Part shown: in pieces, positions 26,890-35,237 of the stretch
Numbering within the stretch: position 1 is the stretch's first letter
How the letters are laid out: every line of letters starts with the position of its first letter
Source of the DNA: Streptomyces sedi
Lineage (GTDB): Bacteria; Actinomycetota; Actinomycetes; Streptomycetales; Streptomycetaceae
Length of the DNA: 64,000 nucleotides
Direction of reading: 5' to 3'
Assembly (NCBI RefSeq): GCF_006335015.1
Contig: NZ_VDGT01000001.1
Location: forward strand, 248,001 to 312,000
The notes under the pieces: generated by a model
What the model was told of the DNA's origin: nothing
Seen by the model: the letters and a program-made list of their open reading frames with translations, nothing else
Database searches by the model: none
Made by a program: the position numbers and the translations under genes

Positions 26890-27870
26890 TCAGCGGCGGG
26901 CGTGGGCGATGGTGATCACGGCGTGCTCCAGGGCGTACGCCGGGTCGTAACCGCCGCCCTTGACCGCGGCGTCCGCGTCCGCGACGGCGCGCAGCGCGAC
27001 GGCGACGCCGTCGGCCGACCAGCCTCGGGCCTGCTGCCGAACGCGGTCCACCTTCCACGGCGGCATCCCCAGCTCCCGCGCCAGATCGCCGGGACGCATC
27101 CCGCCCGGCGCCGAGGCCAACTTCCCAATGGCCCGCACCCCCTGGGCCAGCGCGCTCGTCACCAGCACCGGGGCCACGCCGGTGGCCAGGGCCCAGCGCA
27201 ACGCCTCCAGGGCCTCAGCCGTGCGGCCCTCGACCGCGCGGTCGGCGACCGTGAAGCTGGACGCCTCGGCGCGGCCCGTGTAGTAACGGCCCACCACCGC
27301 CTCGTCGATGGCACCCTCGATGTCGGCGGCCAGCTGGGCGCAGGCCGAGGCCAGCTCCCGCAGGTCGGCGCCGATCGCGTCGACCAGCGCCTGGCAGGCG
27401 CCCGGGGTGGCCGAGCGGCCCAGCGCGCGGAACTCGCCCCTGGTGAACGCCACCCGGTCCGCCGGCTTGGTCATCTTCGGGCAGGCGACCTCGGCGGCAC
27501 CGGCCTTGCGGGCCGCGTCCAGCAGCCCCTTGCCCTTGGCGCCGCCGGCGTGCACCAGCACCAGGCTGATCTCCTCGGCGGGCGCCGCCAGATAGTCCTT
27601 GACGTCCTTGACCGTGTCGGCCGCGAGGTCCTGGGCCGCCCTGACCACCACGACCTTGCGCTCGGCGAAGAGCGAGGGGCTGGTCAGCTCGGCGAGCGTC
27701 CCGGGGCGCAGCTCGGGGGCGGCCAACTCCCGCACGTCGGTGTCCGGATCGGTCGCCTTCGCCGCGTCGACCACCTCGCGCACCGCGCGGTCCAGCAGCA
27801 GCTCCTCCTGGCCCACGGCCAGCGTCACCGCCGCCGGCTGCCCCGTACTTCCGCTACCCCTGCCAGCCAT
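26890..27870 (-). CDS. holA: DNA polymerase III subunit delta (HolA)
   Basis: 326 residues matching the clamp-loader delta subunit: an N-terminal AAA+-like domain starting AVTLAVGQEELLLDRAVREV, then SLFAERKVVVVRAAQDL and a C-terminal domain (GMPPWKVDRVRQQARGWS). It opens the beta sliding clamp during loading. I chose ATG at 27870; a -10-like GATGCT lies seven bases upstream, so the message may be leaderless. Oddly, the frame stays open upstream all the way back through comEC, so automatic callers may report one chimeric protein. Confidence 0.92.
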   Translation of the reverse strand: MAGRGSGSTGQPAAVTLAVGQEELLLDRAVREVVDAAKATDPDTDVRELAAPELRPGTLAELTSPSLFAERKVVVVRAAQDLAADTVKDVKDYLAAPAEEISLVLVHAGGAKGKGLLDAARKAGAAEVACPKMTKPADRVAFTRGEFRALGRSATPGACQALVDAIGADLRELASACAQLAADIEGAIDEAVVGRYYTGRAEASSFTVADRAVEGRTAEALEALRWALATGVAPVLVTSALAQGVRAIGKLASAPGGMRPGDLARELGMPPWKVDRVRQQARGWSADGVAVALRAVADADAAVKGGGYDPAYALEHAVITIAHARR

Positions 27871-27951
27871 GCCGCCCAGCATCGCACGCGCCACTGACAG
27901 CGGAGACCAGGTCCGCTTCGGCCGGAGCGTGGAGGGCGGGAGAATGGCGGC

Positions 27952-28191
27952 GTGACTGACGCGCGACTCATCCTGGTGCTGCCGGACCGCGAGGCCGCCG
28001 AGGAGGTGGCGGAACGGGTGGCAGAGCTGCTGGGGCTCCCGGAGGAGCCCGAGCCGCTGCGGGACGCGCTGGCCGGCGAGGACGACGCCGAGGACGCCCA
28101 GTGGCTGATCGTCCTGGAGGGGCCGGTGGCCGATCCCGCGCCGCTGACCGCCCTCGCCGAGGAGCACGACGGCTGGCTGGAACGGGAGTAG
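27952..28191 (+). CDS. Small acidic conserved protein
   Basis: 79 residues, strongly acidic (for example LPEEPEPLRDALAGEDDAEDAQ), with no membrane segment. GTG at 27952 has GAGAAT six bases upstream, consistent with a leaderless promoter. Divergent from holA. I do not recognise a function; codon usage and a clear promoter make it a believable gene. Confidence 0.7.
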   Translation: MTDARLILVLPDREAAEEVAERVAELLGLPEEPEPLRDALAGEDDAEDAQWLIVLEGPVADPAPLTALAEEHDGWLERE

Positions 28192-28315
28192 GGCTCCCGG
28201 CCGAGCCCGGTCCCCATGCCCTCGGGCCTGCGCCCTCGGACATGCGGCCTCGGGCGGGAGCCCGAGGGCGTGCGGCCGATGTGGCCGAGCCCGGACGGGG
28301 GTTAGCGTCCACGCC

Positions 28316-28789
28316 ATGGTCGACAACCCGAACACGCCCCGCACCGGCGCCCAACGGCGACGAGACCTCCTGGCCCGCCTGGAGCGGGAGCCGGACTGCT
28401 GGGTGGCGACGGCGGGTGCCAACAGCCCCGACGGCGGCGCGGTGCCGTGCATGGTGCCGCTCTCCTTCCTGTGGTGGGACGGAACCGTGCTGTGCAACAC
28501 CCGCGAGACCAACCCGACCGCCCGCAACGTGGCAGCGAACGGGCACGCGGTGATCAGCCTCGGGCACACCAGGGACGTGGTGCTGATAGAGACGGCGGGC
28601 GAGCTGCTGCCGGATGAGGCGCTGCCGCCGGCCGTGGGCCAGGCGTTCGTCACCAAGTCCGGCTGGGACCCGAGGGGGAAGGCACCCTGGCGGTTCCTGC
28701 GCTTCCGTCCACGCCGTATCCGCGCCTGGCACGAGGAGCACGAGATCGAGGGCTGGGAACTGATGCACGAGGGGCGCTGGCTGGTCTGA
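28316..28789 (+). CDS. Pyridoxamine 5'-phosphate oxidase-like FMN/F420-binding protein
   Basis: 157 residues with the split-barrel pattern of PPOX-like flavoproteins: CWVATAGANSPDGGAVPCMVPLSFLW, VLCNTRETNPTARNVAANGHAVISLG and the C-terminal FRPRRIRAWHEEHEI. These bind FMN or F420 and reduce small substrates; the substrate is unknown. TAGCGT lies seven bases before the ATG, suggesting a leaderless message. It is convergent with comEC, whose open frame continues antisense across this whole gene. Confidence 0.82.
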   Translation: MVDNPNTPRTGAQRRRDLLARLEREPDCWVATAGANSPDGGAVPCMVPLSFLWWDGTVLCNTRETNPTARNVAANGHAVISLGHTRDVVLIETAGELLPDEALPPAVGQAFVTKSGWDPRGKAPWRFLRFRPRRIRAWHEEHEIEGWELMHEGRWLV

Positions 28790-28791
28790 AC

Positions 28792-31329
28792 CCGGCCGTC
28801 GCGGACCACGCCGCCGGGACGGCCGGGGGCGGACTCGACCACGGCCAGCGCGCCTTCGGTGTCGGTGCGCAGCACCACGGCACCGGCCTCGGTGAGGGCC
28901 GTGACCGTGTCGGGCGCCGGATGACCGTAGGCGTTGTCCGCGCCGGCCGAGATCAGCGCCAGCCGGGGCCTCGACGCCCGCAGCAGCGGCGGATGCTGGT
29001 GGCCAGAGCCGTGGTGGGGAACCTTCAGCACGTCGACCGGGCCGAGGTCGGGGTGGGCGTCCAACAGCCCGCGCTGGCCCGACGGTTCGAGGTCGCCGGG
29101 GAGCAGCAGCGTCAGCCCGCCGGCGCGCAGCAGCAAGGTGACGCTGGCGTCGTTGTCCCCCAGCCCGGTCGCGTCCGCCGGCGGCCACAACACCCGCCAG
29201 CTCAACTCGGGACCGGCCCGACGCCGTTCACCCGGCTCCGCGCGGCGCAACGGCACCCCGGCCTCGGCGGCGGAGCGCGCCACCCGCGCGGCCTCGGCCG
29301 AGGACTCCCCCGCCGGCCCCGTCTGAATCGCCGCCACCTCTCTACCGCGCAACACGCCATCCAGACCGGCCACATGGTCGCTGTGGAAATGGGTGAGCAC
29401 CAACAGCGGCACCCGACGCACCCCGAGACCGGTCAGGCAACGGTCCACGGAGGCCGGATCGGGCCCGGCGTCCACCACCAGCGCCGTCCCGGGGCCCGCC
29501 GCCACCACCAGGGCGTCTCCCTGACCGACGTCGCACGCGACCAGCCGCCAGCCGTCCGGGGGCCAGCCGGTAAGCACCCGGGTGAGGGGCGCGGGACGCA
29601 ACACGGCCACCAGCAGCGCCAACACGGCGAGCAGCGCCCACACACGTCGCCACGGGGAGCGGCGGGCCAGCAGCACAGCCAGCGCGACACTGACCGCGGC
29701 CAGCAACGCCGCGCCCCACCAACCGGCCGGCCAGGCCAGCTCGGGGCCGGGCAGCGCGGCGCCGCCCCGCGCGACGGCCGCGATCCACCGCGCGGGCCAA
29801 CTCACCAGCCAGGCCAGCACCTCCCCGGCCGCCGGCCACCACGGGGCCAGCGACAACAGCGCCCAGCCCAGCACCAGTACGGGCGCCACGGCCGGCTCGG
29901 CCAGCAGGTTGCACGGGATGGCGACCAGACTGACCTGGCCCGCGAAGACCGTGACGACCGGGGCACAGACCAGATGCGCTGCCGCCGCCACCGCGAGGGC
30001 GTCGGCCAGCCGCACCGGGACACCACGCGCGCACAGCGCCCTGCTCCAGCCGGGGGCGAGCAGCAGCAGGGCGCCCGTCGCCAACACGGACAGCAGAAAG
30101 CCGAACGAGCGCGCCAGGGACGGATCGTGCAGCACCAGCAGCAGCGAGGCAGCTGCCAGCGCCGGCAGCAGCGCGCGATGGCGGCCGGTGACCACGGCCA
30201 GCAGCGCGATCCCGCCGCAGAGCGCGGCCCGCAGCACGCTGGGCTCCGGGCGGCAGATGAGCAGAAACCCCAGCAGCAACAGCCCGCCGCACAGCGCCGT
30301 GGTGCGCAGCGGCAGCCCCAACCGGGCGGCGAGGCCGCCGCGTTCGCCCCGGGAGACGCTGCCCGGGGTGCCGATCAGCAGGGCGAAGAGCACCGCGAGA
30401 TGCCCTCCGCTGACCACGATCAGATGGCTCAGCCCCGTCGCCACCACCGCGTCGTGCAGCTCCTCGGGGACGCCGGAACCGTCCCCGACGATCAGGGCGG
30501 GCAACAGCGCCTCCGCGTCCGGCGGCAGCCCCGCGACCGCCTCGCGCAGCGAGGAGCGGAGCATCCCCGCGAACCGCTGGAGCGCGTCGGGCGCGCCGGT
30601 GACCTGGGGCGCGCTCGCGCCGTCGGCGCGCAGCACCGCGCTCCACTCGCCGTCCCGGTGCGGCATCGGCTCGCCGACCCGGACGGTCAACTCAAGCCGG
30701 GTGGAGGGCAGTAACGCCAGCCAGGGCGCCGGTTCCTCGGCCTCCACCACCAGCAGCACCGGCCCCGCCGACGACCAGACCTCGCCGGGCCCCGCGGTCA
30801 GCCGACGCACCTCGGCCGTGAGCAGCACGGAGCGGGTCGGACGCTCCGGCCTGGCGGCTGCCAGGCGCGGGTCATCGGTCAGCCGGGCCTCGACCGTCAC
30901 CTGTCTGCCGGTCAGCTCGGTCCAGGGGCCCGAACGGATTGTCGCCACATGGCTGGTGGCGGCCACCGCGCCGGCCGCCGCGCAGAGCAGCGCCAGGCTG
31001 AGCGCCGTCACCACCGGCCGTGGGCGGCGTCGAAGGGCCAGCGCCAGGAGGGCCAGTCCCGCCAGGCAGCAGACGGCGGCGGAGAGGACCCCGGCCCGCA
31101 CCGGCAGATCCCAGGCGACGGCGGCAGCTCCCCAGGCCGCCGCGGCGCCGGGCACCAGCCGCAGGTCCAGCGGGCCGCGCTCGGCGGGCGGCAGGGCCGA
31201 CCGCCGTCCGCCCCGGGCGTCGGACGGGCTGTCGGGGGGCGCCGCCCGCGGCTCGTCGGCGACCGGGCGGAGGCGGCGGGCAGCCGACCGGTGGCCGTCG
31301 GCCGGGCGGAGGCCGTCAGAGGGTGACAC
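28792..31329 (-). CDS. comEC: ComEC/Rec2-family membrane DNA-uptake protein, 3' end without stop
   Basis: About 845 recognisable residues. An N-terminal pair of membrane helices and an OB-like domain precede the Competence core (PALIVGDGSGVPEELHDAVVATGLSHLIVVSGGHLAVLF and about ten helices) and a C-terminal metallo-beta-lactamase domain (LTHFHSDHVAGLDG, LLLPGDLEPSGQ, VPHHGSGHQ). GTG at 31329 overlaps the comEA stop by 14 bp. Similarity fades after TDTEGALAVVESAP near 28840, but there is no stop. The frame continues antisense to two genes and joins holA in frame. I give 28792 only as the end of plausible coding. A small sequencing or real indel near the 3' end is the simplest explanation. Confidence 0.8.
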
Positions 31330-32554
31330 GGTCGCGCAACTCCGCCAGTCGGCGTTCGCCGATGCCCGAAACCTCGCCCAGTTGCTCGACAGCGGTGAAG
31401 CCGCCCCGCTCCTGACGGTGGGCCACGATCTCCTGGGCCAGTACCGGGCCGATGCCCGGAAGCGCCTCAAGCTGCTGGGTCGTCGCCGAGTTGAGGCTGA
31501 CCGGTCCCGCCGGTGGTCCGCCGCCCGGTCCGCCGCCGCCTTCGGGTGGTGGTGCGGCGGCGGGGACCGGCGCTTCCTCGCCGACCAGCAGTTGCTCGCC
31601 GTCGATCAACAGCCGTGCCTGGTTGAGCCCTTCGGCGTCGTCCGAGGCGACCGGGCCGCCGGCCGCCTCCAGCGCGTCCGCGACCCGGGACCCGGTCGGC
31701 AGCCGGTAGAGCCCGGGCTCCCGCACCTCGCCCGCCACGTCGACCACCACCACGCTCCCCCCGCCCCGCTCACCGGCCGATGCGCCGGCGGCCTCGGCCG
31801 AGGCGGGGTCTCCCGAGGTGAACTCCCCCTCGGCAGCCACCTCGGCCGTGGGGTCGTCGTCCCCCGTGGTGGCCGGCTCGGTGACCGGGACGGCGCGCGC
31901 TCGCCCCGACCAGAAGTGGTGGACGGCGAAGCCGGAAGCGACGACCAGCACCAGCAGCAGGGCCAGCCAGGAGCGTGGTTCGAGACCGCAGCGCCCCCGC
32001 AGCCAGGCCGGCATCCGCTCGGACAGCGCCAACCGCGTCCGCTGCCGCCAGGGCAGCGCGGCCGGCGGCGGCTCCGGAAGCTCCGGATCCTCCCCGCCGG
32101 CGTCGTCCGCGTCGCGCGAGCCGACGAAACCCCCCGACGCATCCGACGCATCCAACGCCTCCCCCGAGCCCGAGGTGGCGAACTCGGCATAACCACCGCG
32201 TGCCCCGAACCCGCCCGGCACGCCGGACCGCCGCTCCGTGCCCTGCCGTGGCTCCGCGTCCGCTCCGCCGGCCAACGGGCGGGGCCACGGCTCGGGCGGC
32301 GGGTCGAGGCGGGCCGTCGTCGCCACCGGTGTCGGCGGTGTCTCCCTGTCGCTCGGGAAGAGGTCCGCCGCGCGGCGCTCCACGCCGCCCGGCGGTGGCG
32401 CACCGGGCCGGCGCGGGCGCGGCCGGCGCCGCACCGCGTGCCGCGGCCCGGCGCCACGCGCCGGTCCGCGACCGCTCTTCCGCCCGTCGCCCGGCCCTCG
32501 GCGCGAAGCGCCCCCATGGCGCCCCTGGCGCCCGTCGAACTGCTGAGTCTCCAT
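31316..32554 (-). CDS. comEA: ComEA-type helix-hairpin-helix DNA-binding protein
   Basis: 412 residues. A long Pro/Arg/Ala-rich disordered N-terminus leads to one membrane helix (SWLALLLVLVVASGFAVHHFW, about 198-218), an SLBB domain (VVVDVAGEVREPGLYRLPTGSRV) and two C-terminal helix-hairpin-helix motifs (LEALPGIGPVLAQEIVAHR and LGEVSGIGERRLAELRD). ComEA binds DNA at the membrane for uptake; in Streptomyces its role is not proven and may concern DNA transfer or repair. It overlaps comEC and is translationally coupled to it. The N-terminal extension is long for the family, so a later start is possible. Confidence 0.9.
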   Translation of the reverse strand: METQQFDGRQGRHGGASRRGPGDGRKSGRGPARGAGPRHAVRRRPRPRRPGAPPPGGVERRAADLFPSDRETPPTPVATTARLDPPPEPWPRPLAGGADAEPRQGTERRSGVPGGFGARGGYAEFATSGSGEALDASDASGGFVGSRDADDAGGEDPELPEPPPAALPWRQRTRLALSERMPAWLRGRCGLEPRSWLALLLVLVVASGFAVHHFWSGRARAVPVTEPATTGDDDPTAEVAAEGEFTSGDPASAEAAGASAGERGGGSVVVVDVAGEVREPGLYRLPTGSRVADALEAAGGPVASDDAEGLNQARLLIDGEQLLVGEEAPVPAAAPPPEGGGGPGGGPPAGPVSLNSATTQQLEALPGIGPVLAQEIVAHRQERGGFTAVEQLGEVSGIGERRLAELRDRVTL

Positions 32555-32704
32555 GACCCAGGAAACTAGCCCGATTTCACACTCCGTGACCGAACGGGCC
32601 GAAATCTGTGGACAACCCGCCCCCTGTGGATAACCTCGTCACCCTCCGGAGTGAAACCGCCGAAAGCCCGGCGCGACGGGAACCACCACCGACGCCGCCC
32701 CCGT

Positions 32705-33544
32705 TCAACGAGGCGACACCACCGCACCCAGCAGCCCGGGCCCCGTGTGGGCCCCCAACACCGCGCCCACCTCGCTCACATGGAGGTCCACCAGTCCGGA
32801 AAGCCTTCCCCGCAGCCGGTCCGCGAGCTGGCCCGCGCGTTCCTCGGCCGCCAGATGGTGTACCGCCACGTCCACGGGCCCCGACCCGGCGTGCTCCACC
32901 GCCAGTTCCTCAAGGCGGGCGATGGCCCGGGACGCGGTACGCACCTTCTCCAGCGGTTCGATGCGCCCGTCCGTCAGTTCGAGCAGCGGCTTCACCGCCA
33001 ACGCCGACCCCAACAGCGCCTGGGCCGTGCCGATGCGGCCACCCCGCCTGAGATGCTCCAGCGTGTCGACGTAGAACACCGCCCGGGTCGCCTCGGCCCG
33101 CTTCACGGCGGCGGCGACGGCCTCGTCGAGGGAGCCGCCGGCGTCGACGACGTCGGCGGCGGCGAGGACGCTGAAGCCGAGCGCCATGGCGATCATGCCG
33201 CTGTCCACCACCCGCACGGGCACGGGGGCCTCCCGAGCCGCCAGCACCGCGGCGTCGTAGGTGCCGGAGATCTCGGACGACAGATGAAGGGAGACGATGC
33301 CCGTAGCGCCCTCCTCAGCGGCACGACGGTAGGTCTCGCCGAACTCGGCGGGGCTGGGGCGGGACGTGGTCACCGGCTGCTTCTGCCCGAGCGCCTGCGC
33401 CAGCCGGCGGGCGGCGTGCTCCGTGCCGTCTTCCAGCGCCTCGTCGCCGAGCACCACGGTCAACGGGACGACGCGCACCCCCCGTCGCTCGACCGTCGGT
33501 CGCGGCAGGTAGGCCGTGGAATCGGTGACGAGGGCGACGGGCAT
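32705..33544 (-). CDS. DegV-family fatty-acid-binding protein
   Basis: 279 residues: VTDSTAYLPRPTV at the N-terminus, VTTSRPSPAEFGETYRRA, HLSSEISGTYDAAVLAA (lipid-contact Ser), DSGMIAMALGF and the C-terminal GPGLLGAVV. DegV/FakB proteins hold a fatty acid for presentation to FakA kinase. The ATG start at 33544 gives the standard N-terminus; the longer frame has no similarity. Located between comEA and the globin in the conserved core. Confidence 0.93.
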   Translation of the reverse strand: MPVALVTDSTAYLPRPTVERRGVRVVPLTVVLGDEALEDGTEHAARRLAQALGQKQPVTTSRPSPAEFGETYRRAAEEGATGIVSLHLSSEISGTYDAAVLAAREAPVPVRVVDSGMIAMALGFSVLAAADVVDAGGSLDEAVAAAVKRAEATRAVFYVDTLEHLRRGGRIGTAQALLGSALAVKPLLELTDGRIEPLEKVRTASRAIARLEELAVEHAGSGPVDVAVHHLAAEERAGQLADRLRGRLSGLVDLHVSEVGAVLGAHTGPGLLGAVVSPR

Positions 33545-33773
33545 AGACCGGAGACTAGCCGAGCGAACGCTTCCGCCTCGCCTCGGACTCCCGGCCACCG
33601 CGCGCCGGCCCCGAGGGCCCCAAGCGGCGGGCCTGGGAGCACGTCCCCGTGGAGTCGCTGGAGGAGATACGCCCGGGGAGCGGGTACGCGCCGCACACGG
33701 ACGGCGCCCGTGCCACGGGCAGCGGCGCCCGGTCCGGAGCCGGGTGACCGCGCCCGCCGGCCGAGGACGAGCG

Positions 33774-34169
33774 TCAGGCGGTGACGATGTCCGCCTTGAG
33801 TGGAAGCAGGACCTCGGCGATCGTGCCGATGGTCGCCTCGTCCACCCCTGACTCCATGAGCGCGCCGGCCAGGTGGTCGACGACCTTGCCGAAGGCGTCG
33901 TCCGTGATGGCCAGGTTCTCGTGGGCCCTGCGCATGGAACGGCCGGAGTAGGGACGGGTGGCGCCGAGGGCCTGGCTGAGGAAGCGCCGCTGGTGCAGCT
34001 TGAGACGGTCGAGGTCCACCCCGGTGAAGTACGGCTGGAGGTCGGGGTCGGCGAGGACCTTGCCATAGAAGATGTCGACAACGGACCCTATGGCGTCCTC
34101 TCCTCCGAGCTGCTCGAAGAGAGTCGGGGAAGGGTCCCCGGATGGCTTGCCGGAGATTGTCTCGGTCAT
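33774..34169 (-). CDS. glbN: Group I truncated haemoglobin
   Basis: 131 residues with the 2-on-2 globin pattern: LFEQLGGEDAIGSVVDIFYGKVLADPDLQPYF, then the distal region and proximal His in MRRAHENLAITD. The length and Phe-Tyr of the B helix fit group I. Such proteins bind O2 or NO and are often linked to nitrosative-stress defence. Nothing else in the operon suggests a partner. Confidence 0.87.
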   Translation of the reverse strand: MTETISGKPSGDPSPTLFEQLGGEDAIGSVVDIFYGKVLADPDLQPYFTGVDLDRLKLHQRRFLSQALGATRPYSGRSMRRAHENLAITDDAFGKVVDHLAGALMESGVDEATIGTIAEVLLPLKADIVTA

Positions 34170-34343
34170 GGTGTCAGCGTCGTGCCGCCGTCTTGCCGGT
34201 ACGTGAGGAGACGGTTTCCTGGCTGTCAGAAGACCCTCCGGCCCGCCCGGGACGGCGGTGAACTCTTCGCAACCGGCTCCTCACACGCCGAGTGGACGCC
34301 GGTAACACGGCATCAGTTGCTCCGGTACGCCTTCAGGACACGC

Positions 34344-35048
34344 TCAGCCGCGCCGCTCCCCCGGCTCGTCCCCCTGCGCGACGCCGGGGTGCTTCTCGCT
34401 CCGCGCGACGCCCGGGCGTTCCTCGCTGGGCGCCGGAACCTCGGCGGACCCGCCGTGGACCGGCCTGCCCTCCGTCGACCTGCCCTCGGTCGGCCTGCCC
34501 TCGGCCGGCGACCAGTGCCGCAGCGCCGTCGCCTCCAGCTCGATCTGCCGCTGAAGGGAGTCGAGGTCCGACCCCTCGTCGTGCTGGGCGCGGTCCCTGG
34601 CCGCCTCCCGCAGGGAGTCGGCCGAGGAACGGATGGCCTCCGCCCGCTTCTTCAGCTCGGGGAGCCGGGCGTTGATCCGGGCCCGGTCCCGCTCGCCGCC
34701 GGCGACCAGCGCGTTCAGCTCGCCGTCCAACCGTTCGGCGTGCCCCGAGAGCTGCTCGCAGAGCGCGAGCGCCTCCCTCAGCGACTCGTCCTGGGCCGCA
34801 CCGGCCAGCAGGACGGCCCTGGTGTTCTCCACGCTGGCGCGCAACTCCCTGCGCACCCGCGCCACTTCGCCGACGGCGCCGGGCTGCGCCGCGCGCGCGG
34901 TCAGCGAGGCGTTGGCGGCGCGCCGACGCAGCTCCTGGTTGGCCTGACCCAGGCGCGCACGCAGCTCACGCACGACACGTCGCACCACGACGACCGCCGC
35001 CGCGACGCTCATCGCGAAGAGCACGAAAAGGACGAGGACCCACTCCAT
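34344..35048 (-). CDS. Membrane-anchored coiled-coil protein of unknown function
   Basis: 234 residues. One N-terminal helix (VLVLFVLFAMSVAAAVVVV) is followed by a long charged alpha-helical region with heptad-like spacing (about 25-175) and a low-complexity Glu/Pro/Gly tail with short repeats (EGRPTEGRSTEGRP). No enzymatic motif. It is probably anchored in the cytoplasmic membrane with a cytosolic coiled coil. It lies between the globin and leuS in the conserved core order; I do not recognise its role. Confidence 0.75.
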   Translation of the reverse strand: MEWVLVLFVLFAMSVAAAVVVVRRVVRELRARLGQANQELRRRAANASLTARAAQPGAVGEVARVRRELRASVENTRAVLLAGAAQDESLREALALCEQLSGHAERLDGELNALVAGGERDRARINARLPELKKRAEAIRSSADSLREAARDRAQHDEGSDLDSLQRQIELEATALRHWSPAEGRPTEGRSTEGRPVHGGSAEVPAPSEERPGVARSEKHPGVAQGDEPGERRG

Positions 35049-35144
35049 GCCTCCAGAGTAGGCCCTCGCCCGCAGTAACCCTTCCGGTCAGGTCCGGTCA
35101 GCACCGTTCAGGCCCGGTCAGCGACACCGACCGGCGTCCGCCCC

Positions 35145-35236
35145 AAGTCCGACCACCGTCCGACCGGGCTCCGGCCGAGTCCGCACGAAGTCCGACCGGG
35201 CTCCGGCCGAGTCCGACCAATGTCCGACCGACCCGG
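35145..35236. repeat. Degenerate GTCCGACC repeats downstream of leuS
   Basis: Two 32-bp units (35158-35189 and 35190-35221) share their first 26 bases, beginning GTCCGACCGGGCTCCGG. Further GTCCGACC copies lie at 35147 and 35222. The array is in the leuS 3' region, noncoding on both strands. Confidence 0.75.
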
Positions 35237-35237
35237 C

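Noticed and set aside
33545..33773. Possible plus-strand C-terminal gene fragment ending near 33747
   Set aside because: A short open stretch with gene-like composition, but without a start, ribosome-binding site or recognisable family.
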